Part shown: positions 16,573 to 26,552 of the stretch, one piece after another
Numbering within the stretch: position 1 is the stretch's first letter
Layout: each line of letters begins with the position of its first letter
DNA from: Bacillota bacterium
Lineage (GTDB): Bacteria; Bacillota; Clostridia; Lachnospirales; Lachnospiraceae
NCBI GenBank assembly: GCA_023423045.1
Contig: JAFAGA010000032.1
Coordinates: 136,206 to 200,205 of the forward strand
Direction of reading: 5' to 3'
DNA length: 64,000 nucleotides
Made by a program: the position numbers and the translations under genes
Notes under the pieces: model-generated
The model's database searches: none
What the model was told of the DNA's origin: nothing
What the model saw: the letters and a program-made list of their open reading frames with translations, nothing else

Positions 16573-18012
16573 ATGAGTAACGAATACAAGAATGAGAATG
16601 AATATAACAATGGAAATGTAAACAATCATTCCTATCCGGATCAAACGGATGAAAGTGCAAATCAGAATAACGGGAATGGCAGCAATTACGGAGGAGCTAC
16701 TTATTCCTATACCGGAAACAGCATCATTCAGGATTATAGCCGGGATAGCCGGAGCTATGAGAACAATCAGACATACACGGTTCCCCCTGTGATTGATGTA
16801 AAGCCCAAAAAGAAAAGAAGATTTTTGGGAGCGATTAAGCTGACGGCATCGGCAGTTGCTTTTGGTCTCATTGCCGGAGTGGTGTTCCAGGCCTACTATA
16901 TGGTGGCAGGACCGGGCAAGGATGCTCTGAACAGCAATAATGACAGCAAAATACAGATTGCCGAGGTAAACAAGGATACGGATAAGAATACCATTAAGAC
17001 CTCCAGCAGCTCCTCCGAGCAGGTTGTGACGGATGTATCCGATGTGGTAGCCAACGTAATTCCTTCCATTGTAGCGATTAATTCGACGATGGCGGTAAGT
17101 CAATATGATTTCTTCGGCAGAGAATATGCACAGGAGAGCCAGGGAAGCGGCTCCGGTATCATTATTGGGCAGAGCGGTTCGCAGCTTCTGATTGTAACTA
17201 ACAATCATGTAATCCAAGGGGCTACTTCCATCGAGATCGTATTCTCCGATGAAACAAAAGCTTCTGCGGTTGTCAAGGGAGCAGAGCCCAACGCCGACCT
17301 TGCAGTACTGTCTGTTGATATGAAGAGCCTATCCCAGGAAACAGCTTCCGCAATTAAAGTGGCCACCTTAGGGAATTCGGATGACATGGTTCCCGGAGAG
17401 ATGGTAATTGCCATCGGTAATGCTCTTGGCTATGGTCAGTCGGTAACCGTAGGCTATGTAAGCGCAGTAAACAGGGAAGTGACCATCGAAAATCAGAAGA
17501 TGACCCTGCTTCAAACAGATGCGGCCATCAATCCCGGTAACAGCGGCGGTGCGCTGATTAATACCGCAGGAGAGGTAATTGGAATCAATTCCGTGAAATT
17601 TGCTTCCGCGGAGGTGGAAGGCATGGGTTATGCCATCCCGATCTCCGATGCGGTTCCGATGATAAATGAATTGATGAACCGTGAGATCGTGTCAGTGGAA
17701 GAACAGGGCTTCTTAGGGATTAACACTTCTTCCGCTCAGGAGGTAACGGATATCTATGCAAAGCGTTTTAATATGCCCATCGGCATCTATGTCAATGATG
17801 TGGTTGAGGATTCTCCGGCGGCAAAGGCAGGCTTAATGCAGGGAGATATTATTACCGGCCTGGATGGAAGTAAAATTGAAACGATAGAGGATCTGAAAAA
17901 TGCGCTCAGCTATAAGAAGGCAGGGCAGACCGTAGAATTAAAGGTTCAGGTGCTGGAAGGCGGAAGCTATACGGAGAAGGTGCTGGAAGTTACGTTAGGT
18001 GAGAGGCAATAA
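16573..18012 (+). CDS. HtrA/DegP-type membrane-anchored serine protease with PDZ domain
   Basis: A 479-residue S1C protease. An Asn/Tyr/Ser-rich cytoplasmic N-terminus (1-75) leads to a basic patch KPKKKRR and one membrane helix (about 85-107). The extracytoplasmic trypsin domain has the triad H212 (TNNHVI), D242 (ADLAVL) and S324 (PGNSGGAL). The single PDZ domain spans about 375-475 (GFLGINTS, VVEDSPAAKAGLMQGDII). It would degrade or refold misfolded exported proteins. RBS AAAGGAG at 16560. No CssRS-like two-component genes are near. Confidence 0.93.
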   Translation: MSNEYKNENEYNNGNVNNHSYPDQTDESANQNNGNGSNYGGATYSYTGNSIIQDYSRDSRSYENNQTYTVPPVIDVKPKKKRRFLGAIKLTASAVAFGLIAGVVFQAYYMVAGPGKDALNSNNDSKIQIAEVNKDTDKNTIKTSSSSSEQVVTDVSDVVANVIPSIVAINSTMAVSQYDFFGREYAQESQGSGSGIIIGQSGSQLLIVTNNHVIQGATSIEIVFSDETKASAVVKGAEPNADLAVLSVDMKSLSQETASAIKVATLGNSDDMVPGEMVIAIGNALGYGQSVTVGYVSAVNREVTIENQKMTLLQTDAAINPGNSGGALINTAGEVIGINSVKFASAEVEGMGYAIPISDAVPMINELMNREIVSVEEQGFLGINTSSAQEVTDIYAKRFNMPIGIYVNDVVEDSPAAKAGLMQGDIITGLDGSKIETIEDLKNALSYKKAGQTVELKVQVLEGGSYTEKVLEVTLGERQ

Positions 18013-18109
18013 TTTAAGAAACAGGAAAGAGGCGAGCCTTACACTGATTTAGAATATCTTGCAGGATGAAAAAAGCCGCCTGGAAAAAATAATTATTAGT
18101 TAAAGAAAT

Positions 18110-18150
18110 ATGGCCCAGATAGAGTATGGCTTATCTGGGTCATATTTTTT
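18110..18150 (+). terminator. Intrinsic terminator of htrA-like gene
   Basis: ATGGCCCAGATA pairs with TATCTGGGTCAT (one G-U pair), followed by ATTTTTT. A classic stem and T-run. Confidence 0.85.
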
Positions 18151-18306
18151 ATTTGTCAAAATTCAGTAATACAGAAAATAATTGATCGTCATAAATTGAA
18201 CATTACATAGTCAAATAATGAATATACGTTATCTTTATTTTAATCTAATATGAAATAAGGCGCTTCCCTTGCGCTGCAGATCGTGACTATCGGAGGGGGA
18301 ATACTT

Positions 18307-20424
18307 ATGAAAGATATAAAGGAACATATCTATAACGGGGTAAACCTTATTAGTAAGCAGAATACAAAGGTCAAGAGCAGTTTTGTTGGAATACGCGGTA
18401 AGTTAATCGGGTTTTTCTGTATCCCGGTCCTTTTAATTGTATTATTGGGCCTGATATCCTATCAGATATCAGCAAAGGAGAGTGTCCGGGCCTACGAAAA
18501 ATCCATAAGCACAAGCTTTGAGGTTGCCTCCGGCTACTTCAATGTAATCTTTTGCGGTATCGAAGCAAAATCCCTGCAGCTTGCTCTAAATGATAATCTG
18601 AAAAAGTACTATTCCGGTTATTATAAGAAAGACAAACCGGCAGAGATGGAGGTGATTAACAATGAAACAGTGAATACTCTGGGGGTAAAGGTTGCGGATC
18701 AGTTTATAGATAATATATTTATCTTTGCGGATTATGGAAGTGGAATAGCTACAAAATCAGATATTCCAAGCCAATTTTATAATGAATTCCTGAGCTATCC
18801 GGAGGCACTGGAATATCTGGAAAGCGGAGAAACGCATTACTATTTGGCTTCCCATGAAGAAATGGATAAAAAATTGAAGTTGAATTCCTCTACCTACAGC
18901 TTTTCTCTAATCCGTTCTCTTGAAAGCTCTAACCGTAAAAAGATAGGTTATATTCTTGTAGATGTCAAGAAGAGCGGAATGGAAGAGATTCTGGAACGCT
19001 TAAGAATGGAAGAGGGCGCTATCTACGGTATCGTCCTGAGAGATGATAAAGAGCTGGCGGCGGGAATGATACCGGAAGGTTTTCAATTTACCCATCAGGA
19101 GTTCTTCGGCGCTGCTTTAGAAAACCTGCGGCAGGCAGAAGCAGGTCAGATCGATTATCAATATGTGGAATATAAGGGAGAAGAATACTTATATGCCTGC
19201 TCCATGATCGGAGATTCGCAGTTTATGCTGAATGCAATGATTCCTAAGGCTGCCATTATGCGGCAGACGGTGAAGCTCCGTAATATTACATTAATTGTCG
19301 TTGCAATTGCCGGTGCCGGAGCTATTCTTATTGGAACCTATGTGGCACTTGGAATCAGCAATATCATACATAGCATTAATGAGAAATTATCCCTGGCAGC
19401 AGAAGGGGATCTGAATGTCGAGGTAAGAACCGGGAGAAGAGATGAATTCCAGACTCTGGTTGGCGGGATTACTTCAATGATTCAGAGCATGAGGAAGATC
19501 GTTCTTCAAATTGCCGGCATCAGTAAAGAAGTATCCGTATCCGTGAGTGAGGTATCAAATAGCTCAGAACTGATACTGAAGGGTACCGGTGAAATCTCCA
19601 TGGCGCTTTCCGATATCAATACCGGTATAGTGCAGCAGTCCGAGGATACACAGAACTGCTTATATCAGATGGAGCAGCTGGTGGGTCAGATTAATTCCAT
19701 GACGGATAATACCCATGAAATTGAAGTGATGACCGGCAGCACGAAGGCTGTGGTCGGAAAAGGTATCATCATTATGGATGAGCTTGGAGCAAAGGTAAAG
19801 GATACCAGCAGTATAACAGCGAATATCACGGAGGAGATTAAGTACCTGGAGCGGGAGAGCAGGAATATCGAGAGTATCGTAGCTACAATCAACGGAATAT
19901 CGGAACAAACCAATCTCTTGTCTCTGAATGCATCCATTGAAGCAGCCAGAGCAGGGGAGGCAGGAAGGGGATTTGCCGTAGTGGCCGATGAAATAAGAAA
20001 ATTGGCCGATCAATCAACGAAGTCTGCCGCTCAGATCGGCAGAATTATCGAGCAGATCCAGTTATGTACAAAGAAAACGGTTGGAACTGCGAAGAGGGCG
20101 GAGGTGATTGTACAATCTCAGGAGGAGAAATTAAAGGATACAATTGCTGTGTTTGCCGATATTAACTTACACGTAGAGAGCCTTACCGGTAAATTATTCA
20201 TTATAGGAGAGGATATTAAGAAAATAGAGGAAGCAAAAACAAATACTTTAGGCGCGGTGGAAAGCATCTCCGCAACAGCCCAGGAGACTTCAGCTGCAAC
20301 CAACACCTTGGATATGACGGCTTCACAGCAGCTGGCAGCGGTTGAGCGCCTTAATCATACTGCCAGTCAGCTTCACAGGAATATACAATCACTGGAAGAT
20401 GCAGTTCATGTATTTAGGGTATAG
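18307..20424 (+). CDS. Methyl-accepting chemotaxis protein
   Basis: A 705-residue transmembrane chemoreceptor. TM1 is at about residues 30-52 and TM2 at about 318-342 (ITLIVVAIAGAGAILIG). Between them is an extracellular dCache-like sensor of about 260 residues. HAMP follows TM2, then a long coiled-coil signalling domain with the highly conserved tip EQTNLLSLNASIEAARAGE and GRGFAVVADEIRKLA. GGAGG at 18291-18295 and ATG 18307 set the start. It lies 70 nt upstream of the glycan locus, so a sugar or aromatic released from the same polymer is a plausible attractant. No CheW-type gene is nearby. Confidence 0.93.
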   Translation: MKDIKEHIYNGVNLISKQNTKVKSSFVGIRGKLIGFFCIPVLLIVLLGLISYQISAKESVRAYEKSISTSFEVASGYFNVIFCGIEAKSLQLALNDNLKKYYSGYYKKDKPAEMEVINNETVNTLGVKVADQFIDNIFIFADYGSGIATKSDIPSQFYNEFLSYPEALEYLESGETHYYLASHEEMDKKLKLNSSTYSFSLIRSLESSNRKKIGYILVDVKKSGMEEILERLRMEEGAIYGIVLRDDKELAAGMIPEGFQFTHQEFFGAALENLRQAEAGQIDYQYVEYKGEEYLYACSMIGDSQFMLNAMIPKAAIMRQTVKLRNITLIVVAIAGAGAILIGTYVALGISNIIHSINEKLSLAAEGDLNVEVRTGRRDEFQTLVGGITSMIQSMRKIVLQIAGISKEVSVSVSEVSNSSELILKGTGEISMALSDINTGIVQQSEDTQNCLYQMEQLVGQINSMTDNTHEIEVMTGSTKAVVGKGIIIMDELGAKVKDTSSITANITEEIKYLERESRNIESIVATINGISEQTNLLSLNASIEAARAGEAGRGFAVVADEIRKLADQSTKSAAQIGRIIEQIQLCTKKTVGTAKRAEVIVQSQEEKLKDTIAVFADINLHVESLTGKLFIIGEDIKKIEEAKTNTLGAVESISATAQETSAATNTLDMTASQQLAAVERLNHTASQLHRNIQSLEDAVHVFRV

Positions 20425-20494
20425 ATGAAGGGAATATACAATTTAGATATTGAAAATATGGTACAGAGGGGACAGAAAAGGAGAGGAGGGCTGG

Positions 20495-21550
20495 ATGACA
20501 GATCAAAATATTGAATTCCATAATGTGGACCATCTTGAAAGGGTGGAGGGAATGAGTGGATTACGTCTTCACCGTTTTCCGGAGAAATTTACGAAACAGT
20601 TAGGAGTAGAAGGTAACTACAATGGACGTTTTCGTGCTCAGCGGCCCCATGGCTGTGAGCTGCGTTTTGTTACAGAGGGAGAATTCTTTGATCTTGCTCT
20701 AACTGCGGTCGAAGGGGACAACGACATTGTTATTTATTATGGTGACAGGATGCATTCAAAACATACTCTAAGAAACGGCAATACAACGGTGCTTCATGTG
20801 GAGAAACCAGAGATATATAGCAGTGTTGATACCTCCCGGTTGCGGAAGGGCCGGTTTGCACCAAAGGTATGGCGTGTTCAGTTCGGGATGAACAGTTATA
20901 TGCATTTTAATTATATTGATACCTTTGGTTTCTCGATCCGTCCGCCAGGGAAGGCGGAAAAGCCGGATACTCTATGGGCTGCCTATGGCTCTTCTATTAC
21001 CTGCGGCAGTGTATCAGCCTTGTATTCCAATAGTTATGTGAATCAGGCGGCGCTTCGTTTGAATTATGATGTTCTAAATAAAGGACTATCCGGCTCCTGT
21101 CTGTGTGAAGCCTTTGCCGCTGATTATCTGGCTGAGCTTGAGGTTGATGTGCTTACTCTGGAGCTGGGGGTGAATATGGTACTATTCTTTGAAGAAGCCC
21201 AATATCGCAGCAGAATTCAATATTTTCTTCAAAAAATGAGAGATAGCCGGGCCGGCAGGATTTATATTATAGATATGTTCCCGAATAAAGGATTGATCGC
21301 AGCCGACGAGTCTTCCAAGTATTATGTTAATTATAGAAGCTTTAAGGCGATATTGAGAGAAGAGCTGGAGATAATATCGGATCGGAAGATGGTCCTGATT
21401 CCCGGGGAGGAGATATTAAAAGACTTCATCTATCTGAGCACGGATTTGCTTCATCCCTCTGATGACGGACATATCCGTATGGGAGAACATCTTGCCAATT
21501 GGATCCATTCTTATGAGAAAGGAGCTGCGGCTGCAAGTATTCAAATGTAA
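20495..21550 (+). CDS. SGNH/GDSL hydrolase, esterase-like, with N-terminal beta domain
   Basis: A 351-residue protein without a signal peptide. Residues 1-150 look like a beta-sandwich accessory domain and the rest like a GDSL_3-type SGNH hydrolase. Block I is YGSSIT (nucleophile S167), block III ELGVNM, and block V DLLHPS supplies the Asp and His. In this layout such proteins are often carbohydrate deacetylases. Placed first in a locus with a sugar ABC transporter and a GH130 phosphorylase, removal of acetyl groups from imported oligosaccharides is a reasonable inference. GGAGAGGAGG before ATG 20495 is a strong ribosome-binding site. Confidence 0.8.
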   Translation: MTDQNIEFHNVDHLERVEGMSGLRLHRFPEKFTKQLGVEGNYNGRFRAQRPHGCELRFVTEGEFFDLALTAVEGDNDIVIYYGDRMHSKHTLRNGNTTVLHVEKPEIYSSVDTSRLRKGRFAPKVWRVQFGMNSYMHFNYIDTFGFSIRPPGKAEKPDTLWAAYGSSITCGSVSALYSNSYVNQAALRLNYDVLNKGLSGSCLCEAFAADYLAELEVDVLTLELGVNMVLFFEEAQYRSRIQYFLQKMRDSRAGRIYIIDMFPNKGLIAADESSKYYVNYRSFKAILREELEIISDRKMVLIPGEEILKDFIYLSTDLLHPSDDGHIRMGEHLANWIHSYEKGAAAASIQM

Positions 21551-21611
21551 GATATAATTCAAATTAACTTTTGTTCAGGTTTATGTAATATGCAGATAAA
21601 AGGAGAGTAAG

Positions 21612-22943
21612 ATGGAGAGATATGATGTTATAGTAATCGGAGGAGGGCCCTCCGGAGTAGCGGCTGCCGTAGCAGCTGCCAGAAATAAAAGTAAGGTTCT
21701 GCTCATTGAACGGGAAGGATACCTGGGCGGAATGGCAACGAATGCCTTGGTTCCTGCCTTAGGACCCTATACGGATGGAAGGACTAATCTGATTGGAGGA
21801 ATTGGATTAGAGGTACAGGAGGAGCTAAAAAAGGTTAGTTTTGACAGCCCGTTTTTCGATCATAAACCGGACCGGATTAAGAACAGGGATTGGCTGCCGA
21901 TTGATTCGGAAGCGTTAAAGCGGGTACTGGATTCCATCGTTATAAACAGCGGATGTCATCTGCTGTTTCATACCTCGGTAATGGGGGTGGAGTGCGGCGA
22001 CGGAAGCGTGGCGTCCGTTACGATACATAATAAGAGCGGATCAAAAAAAGTATATGGGGATTACTTCATTGATTGCTCCGGTGATGCAGATGTGGCCGCC
22101 CTGTCCGGTGCAGGCTTTGAATATGGGGATGATCGGGGAAGGGTACAGGCCGGTACCCTCTGCTTCAAGATTGCCAACTTTCATGTGGAGCGTTTCATGG
22201 AATATGCCAGGGAAGCCGGAGAGGACGGAAATCTGTCCGTTGCCACTGAACGTGCGAAGGCAGCAGGGGAATTTCCCGCAGGAGAGAAGAGTGTGGCCGG
22301 TATGGCTATTCTGGCAAATGGAATGGCAGGTCTGAACTTTGGACATATTTTTGATATCAGGCCTTTGGATCAGCAGGATCTGACCCGAGCAGAGCTGGAA
22401 GCAAGATCCCGGCTGCCGCAGTTCCTGGAGTTTTTACGTAAGTACGTACCGGGAGCCGAGAACGCAGTACTGGCTGCAAGCGGTCCCAATATTGGGATTC
22501 GTGAATCCAGAAGAATAATCGGCGAATATAAAATGACAGCGGAGGATTATTTCAATCGTGCAGATTTTGAGGATAGTATAGCCTATTACAATTATCCCAT
22601 TGATATACATGCGGCGGTTCCGGAGGAAGCCGAACATATTCATGCCTTGTATAAAAGCTCCAAGTATCAGATGGGCGAATGTTATGGCATCCCTTACCGC
22701 TGCCTGCTGCCGAAGGGATTTGATAATCTTGCCGTAGCTGGCAGAGCAGTCAGCAGTGACCGGGTTATGATGTCTACTCTTCGTATGATGCCGCCCTGTT
22801 TTGCAACCGGACAGGCAGCAGGGACTGCAGCGGCTCTGTGTAAGGCGGATCATATTGGCTTCAAGGAGCTTGCGGTATCGCAATTACGTTGTCTCCTGCA
22901 TAAGCAGGGGGTATATTTAAAGAATTTTAATCAACAGGATTGA
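21612..22943 (+). CDS. FAD-dependent oxidoreductase (FAD_oxidored family)
   Basis: A 443-residue flavoprotein. The FAD dinucleotide loop GGGPSGVAAAVAAAR is at residues 10-24, followed by LLIEREGYLGGMATNALV, the middle motif DYFIDCSGDADVA, and a C-terminal FAD motif (NLAVAGRAVSSD, FATGQAAGTAAAL). Family members act on unknown sugars or acids and are often encoded next to sugar ABC transporters. Here it sits between the esterase-like gene and the binding protein, so a role in oxidising or isomerising an unusual sugar is possible but unproven. RBS AAAGGAG eight bases upstream of ATG. Confidence 0.85.
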   Translation: MERYDVIVIGGGPSGVAAAVAAARNKSKVLLIEREGYLGGMATNALVPALGPYTDGRTNLIGGIGLEVQEELKKVSFDSPFFDHKPDRIKNRDWLPIDSEALKRVLDSIVINSGCHLLFHTSVMGVECGDGSVASVTIHNKSGSKKVYGDYFIDCSGDADVAALSGAGFEYGDDRGRVQAGTLCFKIANFHVERFMEYAREAGEDGNLSVATERAKAAGEFPAGEKSVAGMAILANGMAGLNFGHIFDIRPLDQQDLTRAELEARSRLPQFLEFLRKYVPGAENAVLAASGPNIGIRESRRIIGEYKMTAEDYFNRADFEDSIAYYNYPIDIHAAVPEEAEHIHALYKSSKYQMGECYGIPYRCLLPKGFDNLAVAGRAVSSDRVMMSTLRMMPPCFATGQAAGTAAALCKADHIGFKELAVSQLRCLLHKQGVYLKNFNQQD

Positions 22944-23049
22944 AATATGGGTAATTTGTTACAATAGACACTGCTTTTATGTTATAAATATATAAATATT
23001 AAACATAATATAGGGTCAATTATTGAACATAGTTAAGTCATTTAGTGAA

Positions 23050-23078
23050 TTGTTCTTTCCAATGGTCCAAGATATAAT
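23050..23078 (+). promoter_or_regulatory. Internal promoter before the sugar-binding protein
   Basis: TTGTTC (23050-23055), a 17-base spacer and TATAAT (23073-23078). The weak -35 suggests an activated promoter, which fits control by the YesN-like regulator encoded downstream. Confidence 0.45.
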
Positions 23079-23107
23079 GGGACTATCAAAAAAGGAGGGT
23101 ATTTGTA

Positions 23108-24550
23108 ATGAAAAAAATTTTAGCTCTGGTTTTAACCTTTGCTATGACGCTTTCCATATTAGCGGGTTGTGGCAATAATAGTAAGGAAACAACAGAAACG
23201 AAGACGGACAATAAGGATAATACAGCAGCTACCGAAGCTCCCAAGTCTTCGGAGCCTGCTGCAAGCGGTGAGAAGACGGTAGTCACCGTATGGACAAAGG
23301 ACAGACATGATGCGGACTTTATGCAGGGTTTGGTTGATGAGTACAATGCAACTAATACGGATAATATCGAGATTAAGTATGAAATTTACTCTGACAATTA
23401 TATTCAGGCAGTGGATATGGCTTTCCAAAGCGGTGAAGCTCCCGATATGATGGTTGTTCAGGAAACAGTGATCAACAATTATATGAATTCAGGTAAATTT
23501 GCTGATCTTATGCCTTTTATGGATGATGAATTCAAGACAACCTTTGCTGATAACCTAATCGACGGCTTTAATGTAATTGACGGAAAATGCTATTATGTTC
23601 CTACTGCTTCCACAAGCTGCCGTTTATTCTACAACAAAGAGATATTCGCCAGAGTCGGAGTGGACAAAGCTCCTACCAGTATGGAAGAAATGATTGAAAT
23701 TGCAAAGAAGATTACCGCAGAATTATCAGGAGAAGGGATCTATGGCTTTGCTTCCAACTTCAAGAGCCCCGGTTCGGCACTCGGCCGTTCCATGACATTA
23801 GCAGAGATGAGAGAAAGCGGCAATGTCAACGGCTTTGATTTTGCAAAGGGTGAGTATGATTTCTCCGTATACGCGGACCAAATCGCAGCCTGGAAGGTAT
23901 TAATGTCTGAGGAATGTGCATTCCCCGGATGTGAGTCCCTTGATATCGATCCTCTTAGAACACAATTTGCAGCGGGTAAGATCGGTATGTATATGTCCTA
24001 TACCCATGCAGAACCGGGAGTATACAAGAATCAGTTCCCGATGGAGCAGGAATGGGGCTGTGCCCAGATCCCTACTACCGGAGGTGTTGTAAACGGTGCT
24101 CAGAACTATCAGGCAATCAACGGCTATTTCTTCAATGCTGAGAGCAAGAATCTGGATGCAGCCTGGAAGGTATATACCGCAGTATTTGCCAATGTTCAAA
24201 ACCTTGCTGATTACTATTCTGCAGGTCTTGGTATCTCTTCTGTAAAAGCAGCCATCGAGCTTGCTACTCCGGATGAGGTTTATACAAAGAACCCGGATCT
24301 GTTAGTAACTGCTACCGACAAGATTTATCCCAAGATTCCTTCTGCAATCAAGGCTGATGCGGTTGTTATAGAGGGACAGGACTTCTTTAGCGTATTTGCG
24401 GAAATGATCCTTGGTGATCTGGATATTCCTACAGGACTTGCAGATCTAACGGAAAGATACAACGCAGCATACCGCGCGGGGATCAAGGAAGGAGTTGGAA
24501 CAGAGATTAAAATTGCCGGTTTTAATCCTATGAATCCAATGGGCAATTAA
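23108..24550 (+). CDS. Sugar ABC transporter substrate-binding lipoprotein (family 1)
   Basis: A 480-residue lipoprotein; the lipobox ILAGC puts the lipid on C21, followed by a Ser/Thr/Asn/Lys linker. The mature part is a type I/II periplasmic-binding fold of the extracellular solute-binding family 1: VVTVWTKDRHD, a hinge with FYNKEIFARVGVDKAPTSMEEM, and GKIGMYMSYT. It would capture an oligosaccharide outside the membrane for the two permeases downstream. AAAGGAGGG precedes ATG. No ATPase gene is in the locus; a shared MsmK-type ATPase elsewhere is the usual arrangement. Confidence 0.93.
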   Translation: MKKILALVLTFAMTLSILAGCGNNSKETTETKTDNKDNTAATEAPKSSEPAASGEKTVVTVWTKDRHDADFMQGLVDEYNATNTDNIEIKYEIYSDNYIQAVDMAFQSGEAPDMMVVQETVINNYMNSGKFADLMPFMDDEFKTTFADNLIDGFNVIDGKCYYVPTASTSCRLFYNKEIFARVGVDKAPTSMEEMIEIAKKITAELSGEGIYGFASNFKSPGSALGRSMTLAEMRESGNVNGFDFAKGEYDFSVYADQIAAWKVLMSEECAFPGCESLDIDPLRTQFAAGKIGMYMSYTHAEPGVYKNQFPMEQEWGCAQIPTTGGVVNGAQNYQAINGYFFNAESKNLDAAWKVYTAVFANVQNLADYYSAGLGISSVKAAIELATPDEVYTKNPDLLVTATDKIYPKIPSAIKADAVVIEGQDFFSVFAEMILGDLDIPTGLADLTERYNAAYRAGIKEGVGTEIKIAGFNPMNPMGN

Positions 24551-24582
24551 TAGCTATATAACTTTATAACAGGTAAAAGTGA

Positions 24583-24617
24583 GAGTTGTCTTGATCCCTT
24601 AAGACAACTCAAACTTT
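24583..24617 (+). terminator. Intra-operon hairpin between binding protein and permease
   Basis: GAGTTGTCTT (24583-24592) pairs with AAGACAACTC (24601-24610), followed by AAACTTTTT. It is a partial terminator that would let the binding protein be made in excess over the permeases. Confidence 0.7.
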
Positions 24618-24638
24618 TTAAAGAAAGGAACAGGATCT

Positions 24639-25583
24639 GTGAACTTAAATAATAAGGCTAAAATGTCACCCATAAAGAGAAAGAGATTAATTGTTGAGAA
24701 TTTGCGGTCATACAGTTTGCTGCTCCCCAATTTAATTCTATTTATCGTATTCTCGGTTTATCCGGTAATCTGGACACTTAAGTATGTATTCTACCGGTAC
24801 AGCGGATACGGTTCTTCCGTTCCGAAGTTTACAGGTCTTGATAACATTCTCCGTGTCTTTCAGGATGAGATATATTGGAAAGCGGTGGTGAATACCCTGC
24901 GCTATGGAGGTGCCAAAATACTGTTTACAATTCCTCTTGCATTTATCTTAGCACTTCTTTTGAGTAAGAAAAGAAGAGGAAACGGTGTGTTTCAGAGCGT
25001 TATTTTTATTCCGACCATTATGAGCTCTGCGGTAATGGGGCTGGTATTCTACCTGCTGTTCAATGTATACAGCGGACAGATTAACCAGTATCTGCTGAAT
25101 TGGAACATCATAAGCAAGCCGATCAACTGGCTGGGGCAGGAACACGCAATGAAAACGCTGGTGATTACTGCGGTGTGGGGCGGTCTCGGCAACTACATGG
25201 TATATTTTATTGCCGGACTTCAGCAAATATCGGAGGAAGCGCTGGAGAGTGCACGCATTGACGGCGCAAATCGGTTACAGACCATCTGGTACATCATTCT
25301 GCCGATGCTTGGTCCTATTTTGAAGATTATCTTAATGCTGGCAATTACTTCGGCCTTTGCGGATATGAGTAATGTCATGGTATTGACCGAAGGCGGACCG
25401 ACCAATGAAACTATGGTTATGGCCTTGTATGGATATCAATTTTTCTTCCCGATATCGGCAGTGGCCTCCGTTACCCCTCAGTTTGGCTATGGAGCGGCGG
25501 TAAGCTTTATTTCGGCAATTATAGCGGGGATTATCACGGTGGGATATTTGTTCATCTCCAAAAAACTGGACGATATTTATTAG
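24639..25583 (+). CDS. Sugar ABC transporter permease (MalF-like)
   Basis: A 314-residue integral membrane protein with six predicted helices (first LLLPNLILFIVFSVYPVIWTL). The cytoplasmic EAA loop that contacts the ATPase is EALESARIDGANRL...LPML (about 201-225). It pairs with the next permease to form the channel for the oligosaccharide. The start is GTG at 24639 behind AGGAACAGGA; an in-frame ATG at 24663 is the alternative. Confidence 0.9.
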   Translation: MNLNNKAKMSPIKRKRLIVENLRSYSLLLPNLILFIVFSVYPVIWTLKYVFYRYSGYGSSVPKFTGLDNILRVFQDEIYWKAVVNTLRYGGAKILFTIPLAFILALLLSKKRRGNGVFQSVIFIPTIMSSAVMGLVFYLLFNVYSGQINQYLLNWNIISKPINWLGQEHAMKTLVITAVWGGLGNYMVYFIAGLQQISEEALESARIDGANRLQTIWYIILPMLGPILKIILMLAITSAFADMSNVMVLTEGGPTNETMVMALYGYQFFFPISAVASVTPQFGYGAAVSFISAIIAGIITVGYLFISKKLDDIY

Positions 25584-25595
25584 GAGGCTGACAGG

Positions 25596-26477
25596 ATGAG
25601 GAAAGAGAAAAGATGGCTTTTATTAAACATAAAAACGGTTTACAGAGCGCGCGGCTCGTTGCTTTTCGCCGTATATTTATTTGTCGGTATCATGGTTTTA
25701 TTTACCGTATATCCGATTATATATGCAGTATTAGGCTCCTTTAAGACAAACGCGGAATTAACCAGAGGAGCAGCCTTCCTGCCGGAAATATGGAGATTCG
25801 AAAACTATTACCAGGCCTTTGTGAAGGCGGATTTTACGAAATACACGCTTAACAGCGTCGTGGTCAGTCTCTCGGTTATGGTAATTGCCAGCGTTACGGC
25901 TGCCCTCGCCGGATATACCTTCGCCAGAAGAGATTTTGTGTTTAAGAAATTAATTATAGCCATGTATGTCGGATTAATGTTTGTGGCATTGGGATCCGTA
26001 ACCCTGTATCCGATTTATATGCTTCTGGTGAAGCTGAACCTGAATAAAACGGTTGTGGGTTTAATCCTGGCATTAACCGGAGGTCAGGCGACCAATGTTA
26101 TGCTGATTATGGGCTTTACGAAAAGTATACCTAAGGAGCTGGATGAAGCGGCAATCATAGACGGATGTACGGTATACGGTATCTTCTTCCGCATCCTCCT
26201 GCCTTTAATACGGCCCATTCTTGCCGTTGTGGCGTTGTTTTCCTTCCGCCATGCCTGGAATGATTATATTACAACTCTGATTATGAGTATTGCCATACCA
26301 AATCTGAGAACGCTGACGGTTGCGGTTGTTCAACTAAAGTATTCGGTCAACGCTGCGGCAGAATGGCATATTATGCTGGCAGGCGCATCTATAGCCATCA
26401 TTCCGATTCTAATTCTGTATCTGTTCTGCAATAAGCAGTTCATAGCCGGCTTAACCTCGGGCGCAGTCAAAGGTTGA
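25596..26477 (+). CDS. Carbohydrate ABC transporter permease (MalG-like)
   Basis: A 293-residue permease, partner of the previous gene, 12 nt downstream. It has six hydrophobic segments, beginning LLFAVYLFVGIMVLFTVYPIIYAVLGSFK, and an EAA loop ELDEAAIIDGCTVYG...LPLI (about 190-212). Its C-terminus ends in the MalG-like QFIAGLTSGAVKG. GGAGG at 25582-25586 precedes ATG. Confidence 0.92.
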   Translation: MRKEKRWLLLNIKTVYRARGSLLFAVYLFVGIMVLFTVYPIIYAVLGSFKTNAELTRGAAFLPEIWRFENYYQAFVKADFTKYTLNSVVVSLSVMVIASVTAALAGYTFARRDFVFKKLIIAMYVGLMFVALGSVTLYPIYMLLVKLNLNKTVVGLILALTGGQATNVMLIMGFTKSIPKELDEAAIIDGCTVYGIFFRILLPLIRPILAVVALFSFRHAWNDYITTLIMSIAIPNLRTLTVAVVQLKYSVNAAAEWHIMLAGASIAIIPILILYLFCNKQFIAGLTSGAVKG

Positions 26478-26552
26478 TGCTTTCCGGCCTGTAATATGAT
26501 ATCATTACCTTGCGGGGAGAGGGAGGAAACTGATCCCACAGGAGGTTCGGCT

